A stretch of 64,000 bases of DNA, taken from assembly GCA_025677815.1 (NCBI GenBank), contig JAIXMP010000001.1:1674001-1738000 (forward strand). Direction: 5' to 3'. The stretch comes from Phascolomyces articulosus (taxonomy: Eukaryota; Mucoromycota; Mucoromycetes; Mucorales; Lichtheimiaceae). The notes under the pieces are model-generated. The model searched no databases. It worked only from the letters and a program-made list of their open reading frames with translations, and had not been told where the DNA came from. Below are positions 1-11,413 of the stretch, piece by piece (within the stretch, counting starts at the first letter, position 1; each line of letters begins with the position of its first letter). Both the position numbers and the translations under genes were made by a program.

Positions 1-2270
1 ATGTAAAGTATAAAAAGAAGAAGTAAAATAATAGATGAATATTAATTCTTTTTCACAAAAGATCGTTCAAAGAATTATTATGTCAATTCTACTATTAATC
101 AATTAGAATTTTTTATTTTACCTAGTTAAGCTTTCATTAATCAAAATACAAGAAGTCTTTATAAAATTTCCAAAGGGGGAGAAGTTTCAAGTGGCAAAAT
201 GATAATCGATTCTTTTAGTCGTTCTTTCGTGATTAGTTAGTATATAATAATATAACAAAAATACTAATTACAAGAGAAATTAAAGTAATTATACTATCAT
301 CATCAATGATAAAGAGTCACTGCTCTATTATAAAAAACTATATATAATAAATTGAGGGATGATAGATACAAGTTTCGAATTTGAGGTCTACTACAGAGTA
401 ACATAATATATTATACAAGGATATATACAGAAAATAATAAAATGGGATGGATTCAAATTTTTAAAGGAATTTATCATTGTTATGTGGCCCATGGTCATTC
501 CAATGCTGATGGAAGGAATGAGCCGTTCCTCCTATAACCCCTTACAAAAGGAGTTATGTTATGATATATATTAGGACACATTAGTCAATTGCATGTAGAC
601 GTTGGTATGAGATGTCTGAGCGTTCCCAGTTAAGAGTGATATTTATTATAATTATTTGACAAGGTTAAATTCTTTAGGATTTTATTTTATTTTCTAGTAA
701 GGAAGAAGAAAGACCCAAATTCTCCTTCTTAATTCAATAGATTCTTATTACTAACCAATAACTATAGTAGTTATATATAGCCTCAATATACGATATATAC
801 TTCATAGATAACCTTCTTGTTGTTATAGTATTCATAACTGCTGCTACAACTGGTGGATTAAGTGAGACAAAAAAAGAATTTGATATATATATATATCTAA
901 TTGTATGCAGACCTTTACTATGAAGAATGTTGACTGAAAAAAAAAGGGATGCAAAAGAAGTAAGTAAAAAAAAAAGGAGTGGACAGAATTTTTTTAACGA
1001 TGCTAAATTAATTTGTCTGTGATATAGAGGCCTTGACTTTGGAGGAAGATCTACTATTATAACCTAAATAATAACTAACATCACCACCTTTTTTTTCGTA
1101 TATCATTTATGTAATGTAAACTAAACATTCATTACTTCTACTACCGTTATTTATTACTAAATCTTTAGGATTTGGGAGTAGTAAAGATATCAAGAACACA
1201 GTAGCAGTAAAAATGAATTCACTTTCCCCTTCTTCTGACTTTTTGTTTATACAAACAGGGAATGAGTGTTTTGGAAAATAATATATTAAACTTTAGGATC
1301 ACACTACTACAAAAATTGGATCTTCAAGAATGGATTGCGTTCTATTTTTTATACATATAATTCTTTGACAAGGCATTGTCCTAAAGGAAATTTTTGTTTT
1401 TACGTAATTTCATAAAATGTATTTTTTTCGTACATATACTGATAGTAAAAAGGCATAAAAAAACGATCGTATATATTTTCAACATTATCGTTTTCTCTAA
1501 ACAATTCAAAACATAAGCGAATACCCCAAATTATATTAAAAGATCTATTATATGTAAAATAGTTACTAATAAATATAAACAATGATATTTATCCATCTTA
1601 TCTTTGATCCAATTTTTCACGTCGCAGTGACATTTATATTTTGCTTAGGTTTATTTTTGTACGTATTATACCTCTTATCCATCTCCTATCCAGCTAAAAA
1701 TGAGATTTTACCATTATTTTGTTTATTGTTCTATGTGTATAAGAACCACAAATACACTCATTGATGGCATAAATAATATTAAAAGCATCACAAGTAATTA
1801 TTTATTAAAATCATGCTATGGGATACCACTTCGCCATGCTATTTTTATTATCATTCTAAGTTGGATCATCAGGAGCGTGGTGGAGGTTGTATATCGCCCA
1901 AGGAGATATCCCATGAAAATAGGTCAAACTTGTACTATATAGGCTAATTGTATTCTGAACAGTTTCATTCCACTAAAAAGAAAATGATTAAACCATTAGT
2001 AAGGCTTGAACCAATTTTTCACACACACACACATGAAGTGAGTGGACATGACGCTAACAATTCTAAAAAGCATTATTCATGAATTAATAAGTATGCTGTT
2101 GTTGTTACGATATTGTCATTGCCAACCAGCATTTATTTAACTTACATATGATCTGTTCGTTTCGTTTCAAGGTACATAAAGAAAGAAGCATGGAAGTTAA
2201 ATATACACTGCTGCGGTTGAAATTTATTACAAAGTAGCATTTAAGCCTATACAGAGTGCCTTGAGTTAAC
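1..2270. other. AT-rich stretch without a recognisable gene
   Basis: Both strands are dense in stop codons. The short open frames here (for example 1582-1942) show no family motif and no splice-linked extension. The only structure seen is a copy of a dispersed repeat at about 2071-2170 (listed separately). Confidence 0.6.
2071..2170 (+). repeat. Dispersed repeat, copy 1
   Basis: Starts with the motif ATTCATGAATTAATAA and is followed by a TTG/TTA trinucleotide run. After that comes a stretch ending in a TTCGTTTCG-like segment. The same order of elements occurs at about 41625-41725 and 41763-41885. Similarity was judged by eye, and the ends are uncertain. Confidence 0.5.
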
Positions 2271-3700
2271 AAATCGGCGCTGATGAGGAATGCATTCGAA
2301 TCCTTGTGACCAGGTGAAATAAATAAGTTTTAGATACATAGTGAACCAGGCACACACTCAGCTAGGTACTACTTTAAATTTTATTTCCACAACAACGAGA
2401 CCGTCTATACTTTTTTTTTTGACATTGGCTTCATTGACTTTTTACTATTACTTTTTAACTAATAAAAAGCTACACTGTCGGAATTTCAAAAAAATAAAAA
2501 GTGACCTTTTTTCCATGCTTTCTCCTCTTTTTTTTTTTTTTTTTTTTTTTAACGGAGAAGACAATTGTGACGCATATAAAGACCAACCTTTGTTTGGCCC
2601 CTGCAAAGTGCCGCAGCTTTGGCTTGAGGATCCGTGCTCCATAGGCCTCTTGATGGGGCTGTTGGTCTGTATAGGCATAAGATGTAATGGAGTACAGTTG
2701 TCTTTTCACTTTAAACTGATTCATTACCGAATGAAGGATTATTGAGGGTGAATCAGTTGGTTGTGAATGCTTGGCAACAAGCTACCGGCCTGCTTGTGTG
2801 GAATAGCGCAGCACTTTTTCTTTTCATTTCTTTTGTCTATAGGCATCCAAGACTTTCAGGGCATACAAGGGACGTAAGATTTCCTTGATTCAATTCAACA
2901 TTTGGAAAGTTTGGATCTCAATACTCTTTCTTGTTTTGTAGGTACTCGAGACTTTCAATGCACTTGGGACTCCCAAGGCATTCAAGGCACGCGATACTTT
3001 CAAGATTTCACTTTTTAAATTACAATAATTGGGTTGTTCAGCTGTTTAGTCTTTCGTCAACCAGCTGAGGGACAGGGAGGGTTTCTTTTTTTTTTTTTAA
3101 CAATAAACATAAAACTAAAAAAAAAAGAATTGCTGTCTTGTGTATTTAAAGTATTTGGTGTTATCAGTTAAGCTTATTTATGTTAAAAAGTCTTTCATAA
3201 TAATAAAACACGTAATTGCTATTTTCATTTTAAAGATTGAAAAAAGATACCTTTTTATGTAATCCTGATCAACTACTTCGGAATGCTTCCGAGTGCACAG
3301 ACCATGTCAATAAATATCTTGGATGCACGAAGAAGTGTGTTGCCATGCGTTTTTTTTTTTTTTTTATAATGTTGACTTCATCCACCAGGATGTGCAAAGA
3401 GATTTGGTGCTTTATACATGAAACACTGTAATATGGATGTGGCAAGGAGACGCGTCAACAGACCCTAGTTTTTTTTCCTTTTCTTTTGAGTATTAATAAA
3501 AAAGATACACATACACACACATACTCATAAACAAACATGGAATCTATGCCACCATTTTTTAATTAACAAATATAAACACTATATCCACCAACTCTATGTT
3601 GGCATTCAAGAACGAGATTTCCAAAAAGTAATTCATGACGCAACTGTCGCTATTAATCACGTTCTTCAATCTCAACTACTCGTTCTTTTGGATATTTGCG
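2271..3700 (+). repeat. Left arm of long inverted duplication (5' flank of F-box pseudogene)
   Basis: About 1.4 kb that matches, in reverse complement, 59915-61371 near the other end of the window. The shared block begins at AAATCGGCGCT in both arms and runs through homopolymer tracts, a segment with intron-like signals (GTAAGA near 2875 and TTTTGTAG near 2940) and poly-T tracts into the start of a TPR/F-box pseudogene. Arms differ by scattered substitutions and small indels, for example a 21-bp stretch near 60210-60230 absent here. On the minus strand both arms keep a similar frame beginning MNQFKVKRQLYSI, but it ends in a homopolymer and has no family motif. It is therefore not called as a gene. 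Confidence 0.85.
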
Positions 3701-4120
3701 GAAATGCAATTTCCTACTGAAGCAACGTGGATATATCCCAGAATGATGATCTAAAACGTATACAGTTTAGCAGCCAAATATATTCGACGTGGCTATACAT
3801 TTTCCATGTATGGCCAGCAACATGCTGCACTTGGGACATATTATAAAGCAGGCTTGTATATTATATTGAAGAGTATTGGTCATGATGCTAGCGAAAGGAA
3901 ATCCAAATATTAAAAGTCTATATAGAACAAGGGATACATACTGATGAAAGCTAGACACGTCGATTCCTTTTCAAGGCTCCTAATTGATTGTGTCTACAAA
4001 ATACTATCATTCATGTCAATGGAGCGTAAACCAATATGTATGTTGTTGATCTGTATTTGTATCAGTGTACGCTGGAAGACATACATCCGTCCATCTGGGA
4101 AGAATTCTGAATTACAATGA
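3586..4120 (+). pseudogene. Decayed TPR/F-box protein fragment (Pof3/Dia2-like), left copy
   Basis: Three pieces of one protein lie in changing frames. First comes a helix-rich piece with DFQKVIHDATVAINHVLQSQ (about 3610-3690). Next is a TPR-like piece with AAKYIRRGYTFSMYGQQHAA (about 3770-3905). Last is an F-box-like piece with SRLLIDCVYKILSFMSMER (3962-4118) ending at a stop. In-frame stops and frame changes separate them, and no LRR part follows. The order TPR then F-box is that of fission yeast Pof3 and budding yeast Dia2, SCF ubiquitin-ligase adaptors. The assignment is by family pattern only. A homologous copy is at 58350-60033 on the other strand. Confidence 0.6.
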
Positions 4121-4540
4121 CTTGTAAAAGCTGATGACAAGGTGAAGAACATCAGTTTGATTAAGGTGTGTTGTTATACACAGAAATAATTCCATGTATC
4201 ATATCACTATTACTAGCAATATAAAAATTTCGTATTATGCATTTTTATATGGATGGATGAGGTGATCAGCTATTTGGTTTTTCTATATGCGTTTTCCTTG
4301 ACAGATTGCATCATTTTTCACTGTTTCAAGTAAACTGGGCTGTGGGAAAAAGATAAAAAAAAAGATGTGGCTGGGAGTAAAAGTTGATATAAATTCTTTG
4401 AGAAACTCTTCTGCTGTGCAAAATCACGATTTTTCAAATTGTTTACTAAAACACTCGCCTTCCGGTTCTTCAAACCCAACTTCACTACTACAGCACATAT
4501 TATCAATACTTCACCACTTGTCAGAAATATATACCTCAAC

Positions 4541-4957
4541 ATGGCACCCACCACTGGTCTTACTGTATATCATAATCCTCAATGTACCAAGTCCCGTAAG
4601 TCAACTGCGCTTTTAGAAGAAAACCAAGAAAAGGGCAACTATCAACTTGAGGTCGTAAAATACAAGCAAACACCTCCTTCGCGTGAAACACTTGAAACTC
4701 TCGTCGACTATCTGGGTATGAAAAACAAGCAAGAAGGGCCATGGAAGGAAGATCGTCCTTGGGATTATTTACTTCGACCTGAAGCTCAAGGTAAAGCAAC
4801 TTCGTTTGAAGAAGCTTTCGACATTATCGAACAAGATCCTGCAATGTTGGAACGTCCATTTGTCATTGACTGGGATCGCAAAATCGCAGCATTGGGCCGT
4901 CCTGATATCAGTAAAATTGAAAAGTTGGTAGAGGACCGTTTGGCTGGCAAACTGTAA
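4541..4957 (+). CDS. ArsC/Spx-family thioredoxin-fold reductase
   Basis: Single-exon protein of 138 residues. The N-terminal strand is followed by HNPQCTKSRKS, with the candidate catalytic Cys at residue 15. Later blocks include TPPSRETLETLVDYLG and RPFVIDWDRKIAALGRP. These are the hallmarks of the ArsC-like arsenate reductase/YffB family (glutathione- or glutaredoxin-linked thiol reductases). The length fits the family (110-140 residues). The ATG at 4541 is the first in frame. The frame stays open upstream to 4388 without an ATG, and that stretch is basic, Ser/Thr-rich and free of acidic residues near its end, so an upstream spliced start giving a mitochondrial presequence cannot be excluded. 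True arsenate reduction is not proven, since many members act on other substrates. Confidence 0.85.
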   Translation: MAPTTGLTVYHNPQCTKSRKSTALLEENQEKGNYQLEVVKYKQTPPSRETLETLVDYLGMKNKQEGPWKEDRPWDYLLRPEAQGKATSFEEAFDIIEQDPAMLERPFVIDWDRKIAALGRPDISKIEKLVEDRLAGKL

Positions 4958-5541
4958 GAAAAAAAGATATCGACAATTATTTTTTTAATAAACCCTTTTT
5001 TTTTACGTTTCAAGGTGTAACCAGATGTAACTTGAAACACATATAAGTGCATGGCTGCATTATACATTTGTATCGCGGTATCGCGACTTATGATCTGGAT
5101 CTGAAAACATGATTGAAGGAAAACTGGTTCATATGGGTGAATTGAACTTCATCATGATGGATCAACTAAAAGACGGTGGCCTTATCGGCTATCGACCTTT
5201 GATATATAGATTAACATTATTATGATATACAAAGAACATATTAATTAATATTGGTTTTGATGAAACTGCCCTGGTTATTGATGAATATTGTATTGGTGGA
5301 ATTGGAATAAGCTTGTTTATAATAATACCAATATCTATGATATATATATATACGGAAAAGTCAATTATGTTATGTATACTTCCTAAACAATCATTCCCAA
5401 ATATCCAAATCAAAGTAGAAAAGTATCTTTACATTGTTGAATATATATATAATATTTAATGCAATATAATTAACCAGGTTATTGACTTGGGTTTAAGAAA
5501 TTTAAAATTTGGGAACTGAAAACATATTTTAATAGATAATT
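4958..5541. other. Intergenic, no gene seen
   Basis: AT-rich sequence after the ArsC-like gene with a poly-T tract near 4980. No coding signal was found on either strand. Confidence 0.6.
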
Positions 5542-6890
5542 TTAGCTGGAATAGCAGCTACTACTGGCTATTGATGTTTTCCTTTTCATAGATGGGCCAT
5601 AGTTCTTATAACGGAAACAGGCCGCAGTATCGGTGGGGCCCTTTGTATTAGGATTTTTCATAGTCAGTACAAGCCTCTCTTCATCGTTCACAATACTCAC
5701 ACCAAGTCCCCTTAAAAATGCTTTCATTGGCTTCTCCAAACATGGATGAGGAAATACCAAGGAACCAAGTTCTTGTAGTATACAGACATATCCTTTTGTA
5801 CATGTCATCAAAAGAAGCCTTTCTCGTAATCCTTTTAGAAAAGCCACTGGCTATTAACCTTTTGATCATCATTATTATCATTATGATCACAATAATTCGC
5901 ATGATTATAGGCATACCAGAGGATATAAAACCAACCGTAACAAGATCATGAAGCATTTTTGGTTGGACCCCTCCAACTTTCATTATCATATCCCTTAGGG
6001 ATTTAAGACAAATGAATTGACTTCCCAATAATCCCTTGGTTGAACCGGCCTGTGTTTGTTTTCCTATTCTGTACAAGCGTATCCATCGGATCTTTTTTTC
6101 CAGCGGCTTTTCTGCTGATTGATTCTTCGCTGGGGAGAGAACGGGTTGCATTATTTGCTTCACTTGACCTATGGCTAGTTTGTTTACTCCTATACATTAT
6201 TGTAAATATCTATAAATCAGTTTTACAAAATTCAAGAAAAAAAATTCTAACATTGAGGGTGCTAGTTGCATTAAAATCAAACATACCCTCTCAACTTTAA
6301 ATTCGGAGGCATAAAAGCATTCTTAAACAATACACCAAATATGACTGAGACCACCAGCTTCACTATGATCCGTTATTATCGGAAAATACGTAATTGCTGT
6401 AAAATAGATTCAATGCATTTTTTTTAAAATACTTGATATATTCATATAAATCTAGTTCTCGCTTGGGATGGAATAGAGTATGTTTAGAATGATCAAAAAT
6501 TGGCTCATGACCTTTCTACGTAAAAACACAAAATATGTTAATTCTTTATATTATCTCATGTTTCTTTACATGTCCATACTTACGTTTCCAACAACATCAT
6601 CAAAATACTCTTGAATATGAGCTGATATCTCCGGATCCTTTTGAACAATGGGTATATATATACCCTTAATTTCTTAGCTGGTAAAATATCCATGCTTTAC
6701 TCACATTTGATCATCAACGTCTAAAACTAACGAACACACACTGGACTATATATATACAAAAAACAAATTAATATCAAACATAATGGCAAAAGTCACCATG
6801 CCTAACTATTGAATGCACTAGTTATTGCTTAAACTTACAGGTTATAGCGTATCTTTTCATTGCGCCTTCAACTACCTTGCCTACACTTAG
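5542..6890 (-). CDS. Unidentified multi-exon gene or gene remnant
   Basis: Several minus-strand stretches look coding but were not joined with certainty. A C-terminal piece at 5542 to about 5770 contains HPCLEKPMKAFLRGLG and a final TAG or TAA stop. An Arg/Lys-rich piece at about 5940-6160 contains LRDMIMKVGGVQPKMLHDL. A piece at about 6440-6519 contains GHEPIFDHSKHTLFHPKRE, preceded by a good acceptor. A piece at about 6583-6650 ends at a GTAAGT donor and contains KDPEISAHIQEYFDDVVG. Further upstream there are SLVLDVDD (about 6717-6757) and VEGAMKRYAIT (about 6830-6880). I do not recognise the family. Hydrophobic Ile/Met-rich translation near 5860-5910 is probably intron. It could be a live gene sharing a promoter with the Nit2 gene, or a decayed element. 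The coordinates are the outer limits of the pieces. Confidence 0.35.
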
Positions 6891-7174
6891 AATTCAATTT
6901 TTACCAGCACAAAAATTCAAATATATATTTCGATCATAGATGTTGTGATCAAATCTGTATATATAATCTTTTCTTTCTACTTTTTCCTTGCAACTATAGT
7001 TAGGGGCTTTTCAAAATGTTATGCTTTTTTATGATCTCTCTTGAGCAGATATGTTAAAATATACGTCGAGTTTAACTGGGATGTTAAATAAAACAAATAA
7101 AGTTTAATTCGGAAGAACGTTTGTAGCCGTGCGAAAACTGAATACCGAAGCTTCGGTGGTAAAAACCTATAATA

Positions 7175-8884
7175 ATGCTCTTTTCCTCCACGCTTCGAAA
7201 TACCTTTACTCGTCGGCTATTACAACACCAATTTCGCTTCATGACTCAATCAGTTCTTTCTCCCGCTTCTAAATTTAAGCTTGCCTTGATTCAATTAGGA
7301 GGCTCTGCTAATAAGCAAGCTAACCTTACTAAAGCACGATCTCAAGTTTTGGAAGCTGCCAAGCAAGGTGCTAATGTTGTCGTGCTTCCTGTAAATATTC
7401 TCTCTCTTCTTTTTCTTTCTCTTTTTAAAGTTAATTGCTTAACAATTTCGCGGTATTGAAATTTTATAGGAATGTTTCAATTCACCTTATGGTACAAATT
7501 TCTTCCCTGAATATGCCGAAAAATTGTCTAGTAGTCCTTCGGTTGATATGCTTTCAAGTGTTGCCAAGGTGAGAAATAGTAGAACAAGGAAAAATAAAAT
7601 GGCTCATTATGACTATTGTTGACCGACTTATATTTTATATATAGGAAGCTGGTGTATATCTCTTTGGTGGATCAATTCCTGAACGTGACGAAAAAGATGA
7701 TGATAAGCTTTATAATACTTTGACTGTTTTTGATCCTTCAGGTAATAATGAGTGAAAGAAAAAGATTTTTTGATCTGTTGGATAGCTCATTTTAAAATGG
7801 ATATATAGGAAAGATGATTGCTACTCATCGTAAGGTTCATTTGTTCGATATCGATGTACCTGGAAAGATCCGCTTTATTGTAAGTTCGGCTTTTTTTTCC
7901 TCATCAGATTTTTTTTAAAAAAAAAATTCATGCAGAATATACCTTTTTTTTTGAAACATAGGAGAGCGAGACTTTATCTGCTGGCGACTCATTGACTCAT
8001 GTTGATACAAGTAAAATGAAACTCCTTTATTTTGCCAAATGTATAAAAAATGACATCATCTTATATATACTAATGGGATTGGTAACAATGTGTGTTTTTA
8101 GAGTATGGTAAAATTGGTGTGGGTATTTGTTATGATATCCGGTATGTATATATATTAGATAAATATATAAATAGAAATCTTTGTAAATTCTCTGGAAGCA
8201 TAGTAAAAAAAATAACAAATATATATTTATAGATTCCCAGAATTAGCCATGGTTGCAGCACGCAAAGGGTGCGTTGCCATGCTTTACCCGGGTGCTTTCA
8301 ACTTAACAACTGGTCCTATGCATTGGGAATTATTACAGCGTGCAAGGTATATAATGAATTTAGGTGTTCGAGGGATGGGCAAGCGATAAAGAATAAGTTT
8401 CTTAATGAAGTTATACTCATTTATTTTAGAGCCATGGATAATCAAATGTATGTTGCTGCTTGTTCACCTGCACGCGATATGACTGCAACTTATCATGCTT
8501 GGGGACATTCAACTGTTGTTGATCCAAAGTAAGAGCCATTTTTTTTTACCACCTGGATAGCGAAGTATGTTGATTTTGTAGTAATACTAACTATCAATTA
8601 TTATTATTTTTTTTATAAATAGGGGTATGGTGGTTGCAACATGCGATGAAAAGGAGACCATTGTATATGCAGATATTGGTAAGGTTCTTTGCTTGATTCA
8701 GATATTGACGCAGCTTTTGCATTGAAATCTTCATATTGATATACTTTATATAATAGACCCCGAAGAAGTTCAATCCATTCGTAGCAGCATTCCTCTCTAC
8801 GATCAACGTCGATTTGATATCTATGGTGATGTTGCTGAAACTGTAGTCATTGATGAAAATGGGAACGGTGTAAAGAAGCAATAA
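7175..8884 (+). CDS. NIT2: Nit2-type omega-amidase (nitrilase superfamily)
   Basis: Ten exons: 7175-7390, 7470-7568, 7645-7741, 7809-7879, 7962-8010, 8102-8141, 8233-8346, 8430-8528, 8623-8678 and 8757-8884, giving 322 residues. Omega-amidase hydrolyses alpha-ketoglutaramate and alpha-ketosuccinamate to the keto acids, repairing products of glutamine and asparagine transamination. The nitrilase catalytic triad is visible: Glu73 in [10 protein letters not shown], Lys146 in [14 protein letters not shown], and Cys187 in GVGICYDIR. Also present are [11 protein letters not shown] and the [10 protein letters not shown] block typical of Nit2. Human NIT2 has 276 residues. The extra N-terminus is Arg-rich and lacks acidic residues ([10 protein letters not shown]), as expected of a mitochondrial presequence. 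Met23 would give a cytosolic form. The gene converges on the next gene, with 77 bp between the stop codons. Confidence 0.93.
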
Positions 8885-8961
8885 TAAATAAAAAATATAA
8901 GTACAAAATGTATGTATTTGTATATAATTATTAATTTATAATATGACATTTCTTTGATTTT

Positions 8962-10723
8962 CTAAAATACAGTGCCTAAGGCTTCAAACCAACTAACTAT
9001 ACTTGAATCTGTTTGAACACATTGTCTAAATTCTTCTAAACTAATATATCCTTCCCTCTTGGCATCAATGTTTTTAAACGTCTTATCCACCATTTCATTT
9101 ATTGCATCTTGTGACATGGTTTCCATGATGGGGAATTTCTCTTCCCAAGTACGTTTGGGTGATGATGGTCCAACCACATCTTCATCATCTTCTATTTCTT
9201 CTTGTTCTACTATGTTTCGTGTTGTTGTCATTGTATTATGCCGTTGTTTGTTTTTATCCAATGATCGATCAAATTCAAAGCTAGGTTCATCTTTAAGATA
9301 TTCAGGTTCTTCTTCTTCATGTCCCAAAGCTTCTATATCCTCATCATCCTCATTTTCTTCTTGTTGTTCTCGATATTGTTGTTGGAAATAATTTTCTTTG
9401 TTAGGATAGCGTCGTCGTCCACGTCTTTCTCGTCGTCTTTCATCATGCTGTTGATTCAGGATATTTTCATCATCACCATGCTGCTCATCATGATCTTCTT
9501 CATCCTCTTCATCGCTACTATTCTGACTAGAGGATGGTAGTGATGGAATCGCTACATTAAATGCTGCACTGACAGGTTGGGATGCCGAAAATTCGAAATT
9601 ATCCATCATTTCATCTTCCATTGCGCTGACAACGTCACGCACAAGTTCCATTGATAAATAAAAGTAAGATTTAAACATGCGATAAAGTTCGTCTCGTGAA
9701 ATATATCCATCTTCATCTAAATCATAGCCTTTAAATGCATCTATATATCCCATTTTTCATTTGTTAGATATGGCGATGAAAATGAAAATAATTTATGGTT
9801 CATAATCGCACACATGCACTTATACATATATTCAAATTCCTTAAATCTTACATTCAATCTTTTCGTCCAAGTTACCCTTGCATAATACACTTAATCCGCC
9901 TACTAATTCGGAAAAGCTGATTACACTATCACGATCTTGGTCGAAAAATGCAAATATTCGTTCCGTGATCAAATTCTTTTCTAATCCCAAAGGTCCCAGG
10001 CATTGTTCAAATGTTTCATTATCGATCCCCCGTTCATGATGTTCATTTTTGTCTACAGTCGCCAATGACTTAAATTGTTCATGTAATGCTTCTAATTCCA
10101 AATGATCGACTGTATATAAATAGAAAATACATATCATATTTTCTTTAGCAATTATATATATAAATGGATACCGAGAGGAAGAAATACAATTTATAGTAAT
10201 AATAAACTACAACTTACAATGTGATTTTTCTTGTAATTCACGAATCTCTTCTGAAGTCAAAGCCCATCGACTATTTTCATCATTTCCTGGATAAAATGCT
10301 GGCAGAAGTGCACTTCGTGGATTTGCCAGTGGTGGTATCGGTATCCGTATTTTTAAAAATACATGCGTGGTTAAATGTGAATTTGATCCCTCACACATTT
10401 CACATAAATCAAAATCGACACAATTGGCACATTTATATCGAGTTCCACGGATCGGCGATACTCCACATTTGTTGCATGTAATACCGCCTATAATAATGAT
10501 TTTTGTTCGGTTCAAACCAAGATCGAATGTATGTGTGAGTAAATTATATTTTACGTACATGTTGTAATATCTATGGTCCCTTTTTTTGGCATTATCATCA
10601 AATCCCATGATCTTTGTTTACACTCAAATAAAATGGTCTTACATACGGTGAATATATCCTTCTACAAAAATATAAGATGTTTATATTGTTAGAAATAGTG
10701 GGACTATCGCGGAAGAAAAGAAA

Positions 10724-10758
<35 letters not shown>

Positions 10759-11171
10759 GTAACAGTGAGTATTTATTCTTTACCTTTTCGTGCTTGTGTT
10801 TCTGATATAGCATAGATTACATTCAATAAGTTTTTATTATCGTCGTCACTCCATAGCGCCACCTCCTCTTCTGATTCAGACAATGGTACTTGTAATAACG
10901 AAACAGGGTCTTCGGGATCACCACTTGCTTCTGTTCGACGATGATGACCCGATCGTAATCGACGTCGACGTACATGACGTGATCGACGTAACCGCGTGGA
11001 TCGTCGAGTTTCACTTGATGTTGCATTTGTATTAGAAGCTGTTGTTGTTGGTGATTGAGGTGATGTTGTCGAGTGATATCGGTCTGCAACATATGAAATG
11101 GCGACAAGAGCAACGACGCCCGTTAATGCTCCGGAAACTACCAAGGCTACAGGTGGGATCCGTAGCGTCAT
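8962..11171 (-). CDS. Membrane-anchored ZZ zinc-finger / EF-hand protein
   Basis: Five exons on the minus strand: 10784-11171, 10647-10661, 10218-10487, 9852-10109 and 8962-9740, giving 569 residues. The N-terminus has one membrane segment (about residues 5-29, PPVALVVSGALTGVVALVAI) followed by a Ser/Thr/Arg-rich linker. A ZZ-type zinc finger starts near residue 139 (CNKC...YKCANC..FDLCEMCE...H). Three EF-hand loops follow: DQDRDSVISFSE (about 290), DLDEDGYISRDE (317-328) and DAKREGYISLEE (536-547). A long Asp/Glu-rich low-complexity region separates the last two. Exon 2 is only 15 nt (encoding EGYIH), and the reading frame is correct only with it included. A calcium-sensing membrane adaptor is inferred. 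The cellular role is unknown to me. The start lies 242 bp from the divergent GPALPP gene. Confidence 0.85.
10722..10758. repeat. AC and TA microsatellites inside first intron of the ZZ/EF-hand gene
   Basis: A CA run directly followed by a TA run, lying in the intron between exons 1 and 2 (10662-10783). Confidence 0.85.
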
Positions 11172-11413
11172 TATGTGATTGTCTTTGTTATTATTGTATA
11201 ATAAAATTGCTATGATAAAATTCTCTAATATTATGTATATGATTTTATTAAAGTTGGAGAAAGAGAAAAAAAAAGATTCGCTGGGTAGGAATTTGGTAGG
11301 TATTAATGCAATTTAAAGATCTGTTTAAATACGTGAGGAAGAGTCACGTAAAGTTTATTTTTCTTCTCTTTCCTCCTTTTCTCATTCTATTTTTTTATTA
11401 TAACCAAAAAACA
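11172..11413. promoter_or_regulatory. Shared divergent promoter, ZZ/EF-hand gene and GPALPP gene
   Basis: 242 bp separate the two start codons on opposite strands, so both promoters must lie here or overlap 5' leaders. The sequence is AT-rich. No motif is asserted. Position alone supports the call. Confidence 0.5.

Noticed and set aside
2285..2315. Possible tRNA B-box (ATTCGAATCC)
   Set aside because: No paired T-stem of the right spacing and no A-box, acceptor stem or anticodon arm could be folded around it.
2341..2745. 134-codon plus-strand open frame in the left duplication arm
   Set aside because: Contains a long poly-Phe run from a poly-T tract, and the corresponding frame in the right arm is disrupted. 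Its similarity reflects the DNA duplication, not protein conservation.
4439..4540. Upstream in-frame extension of the ArsC-like gene
   Set aside because: The extension begins at TTG and contains no ATG, so translation is more likely to start at 4541. It is kept only as a possible spliced alternative.
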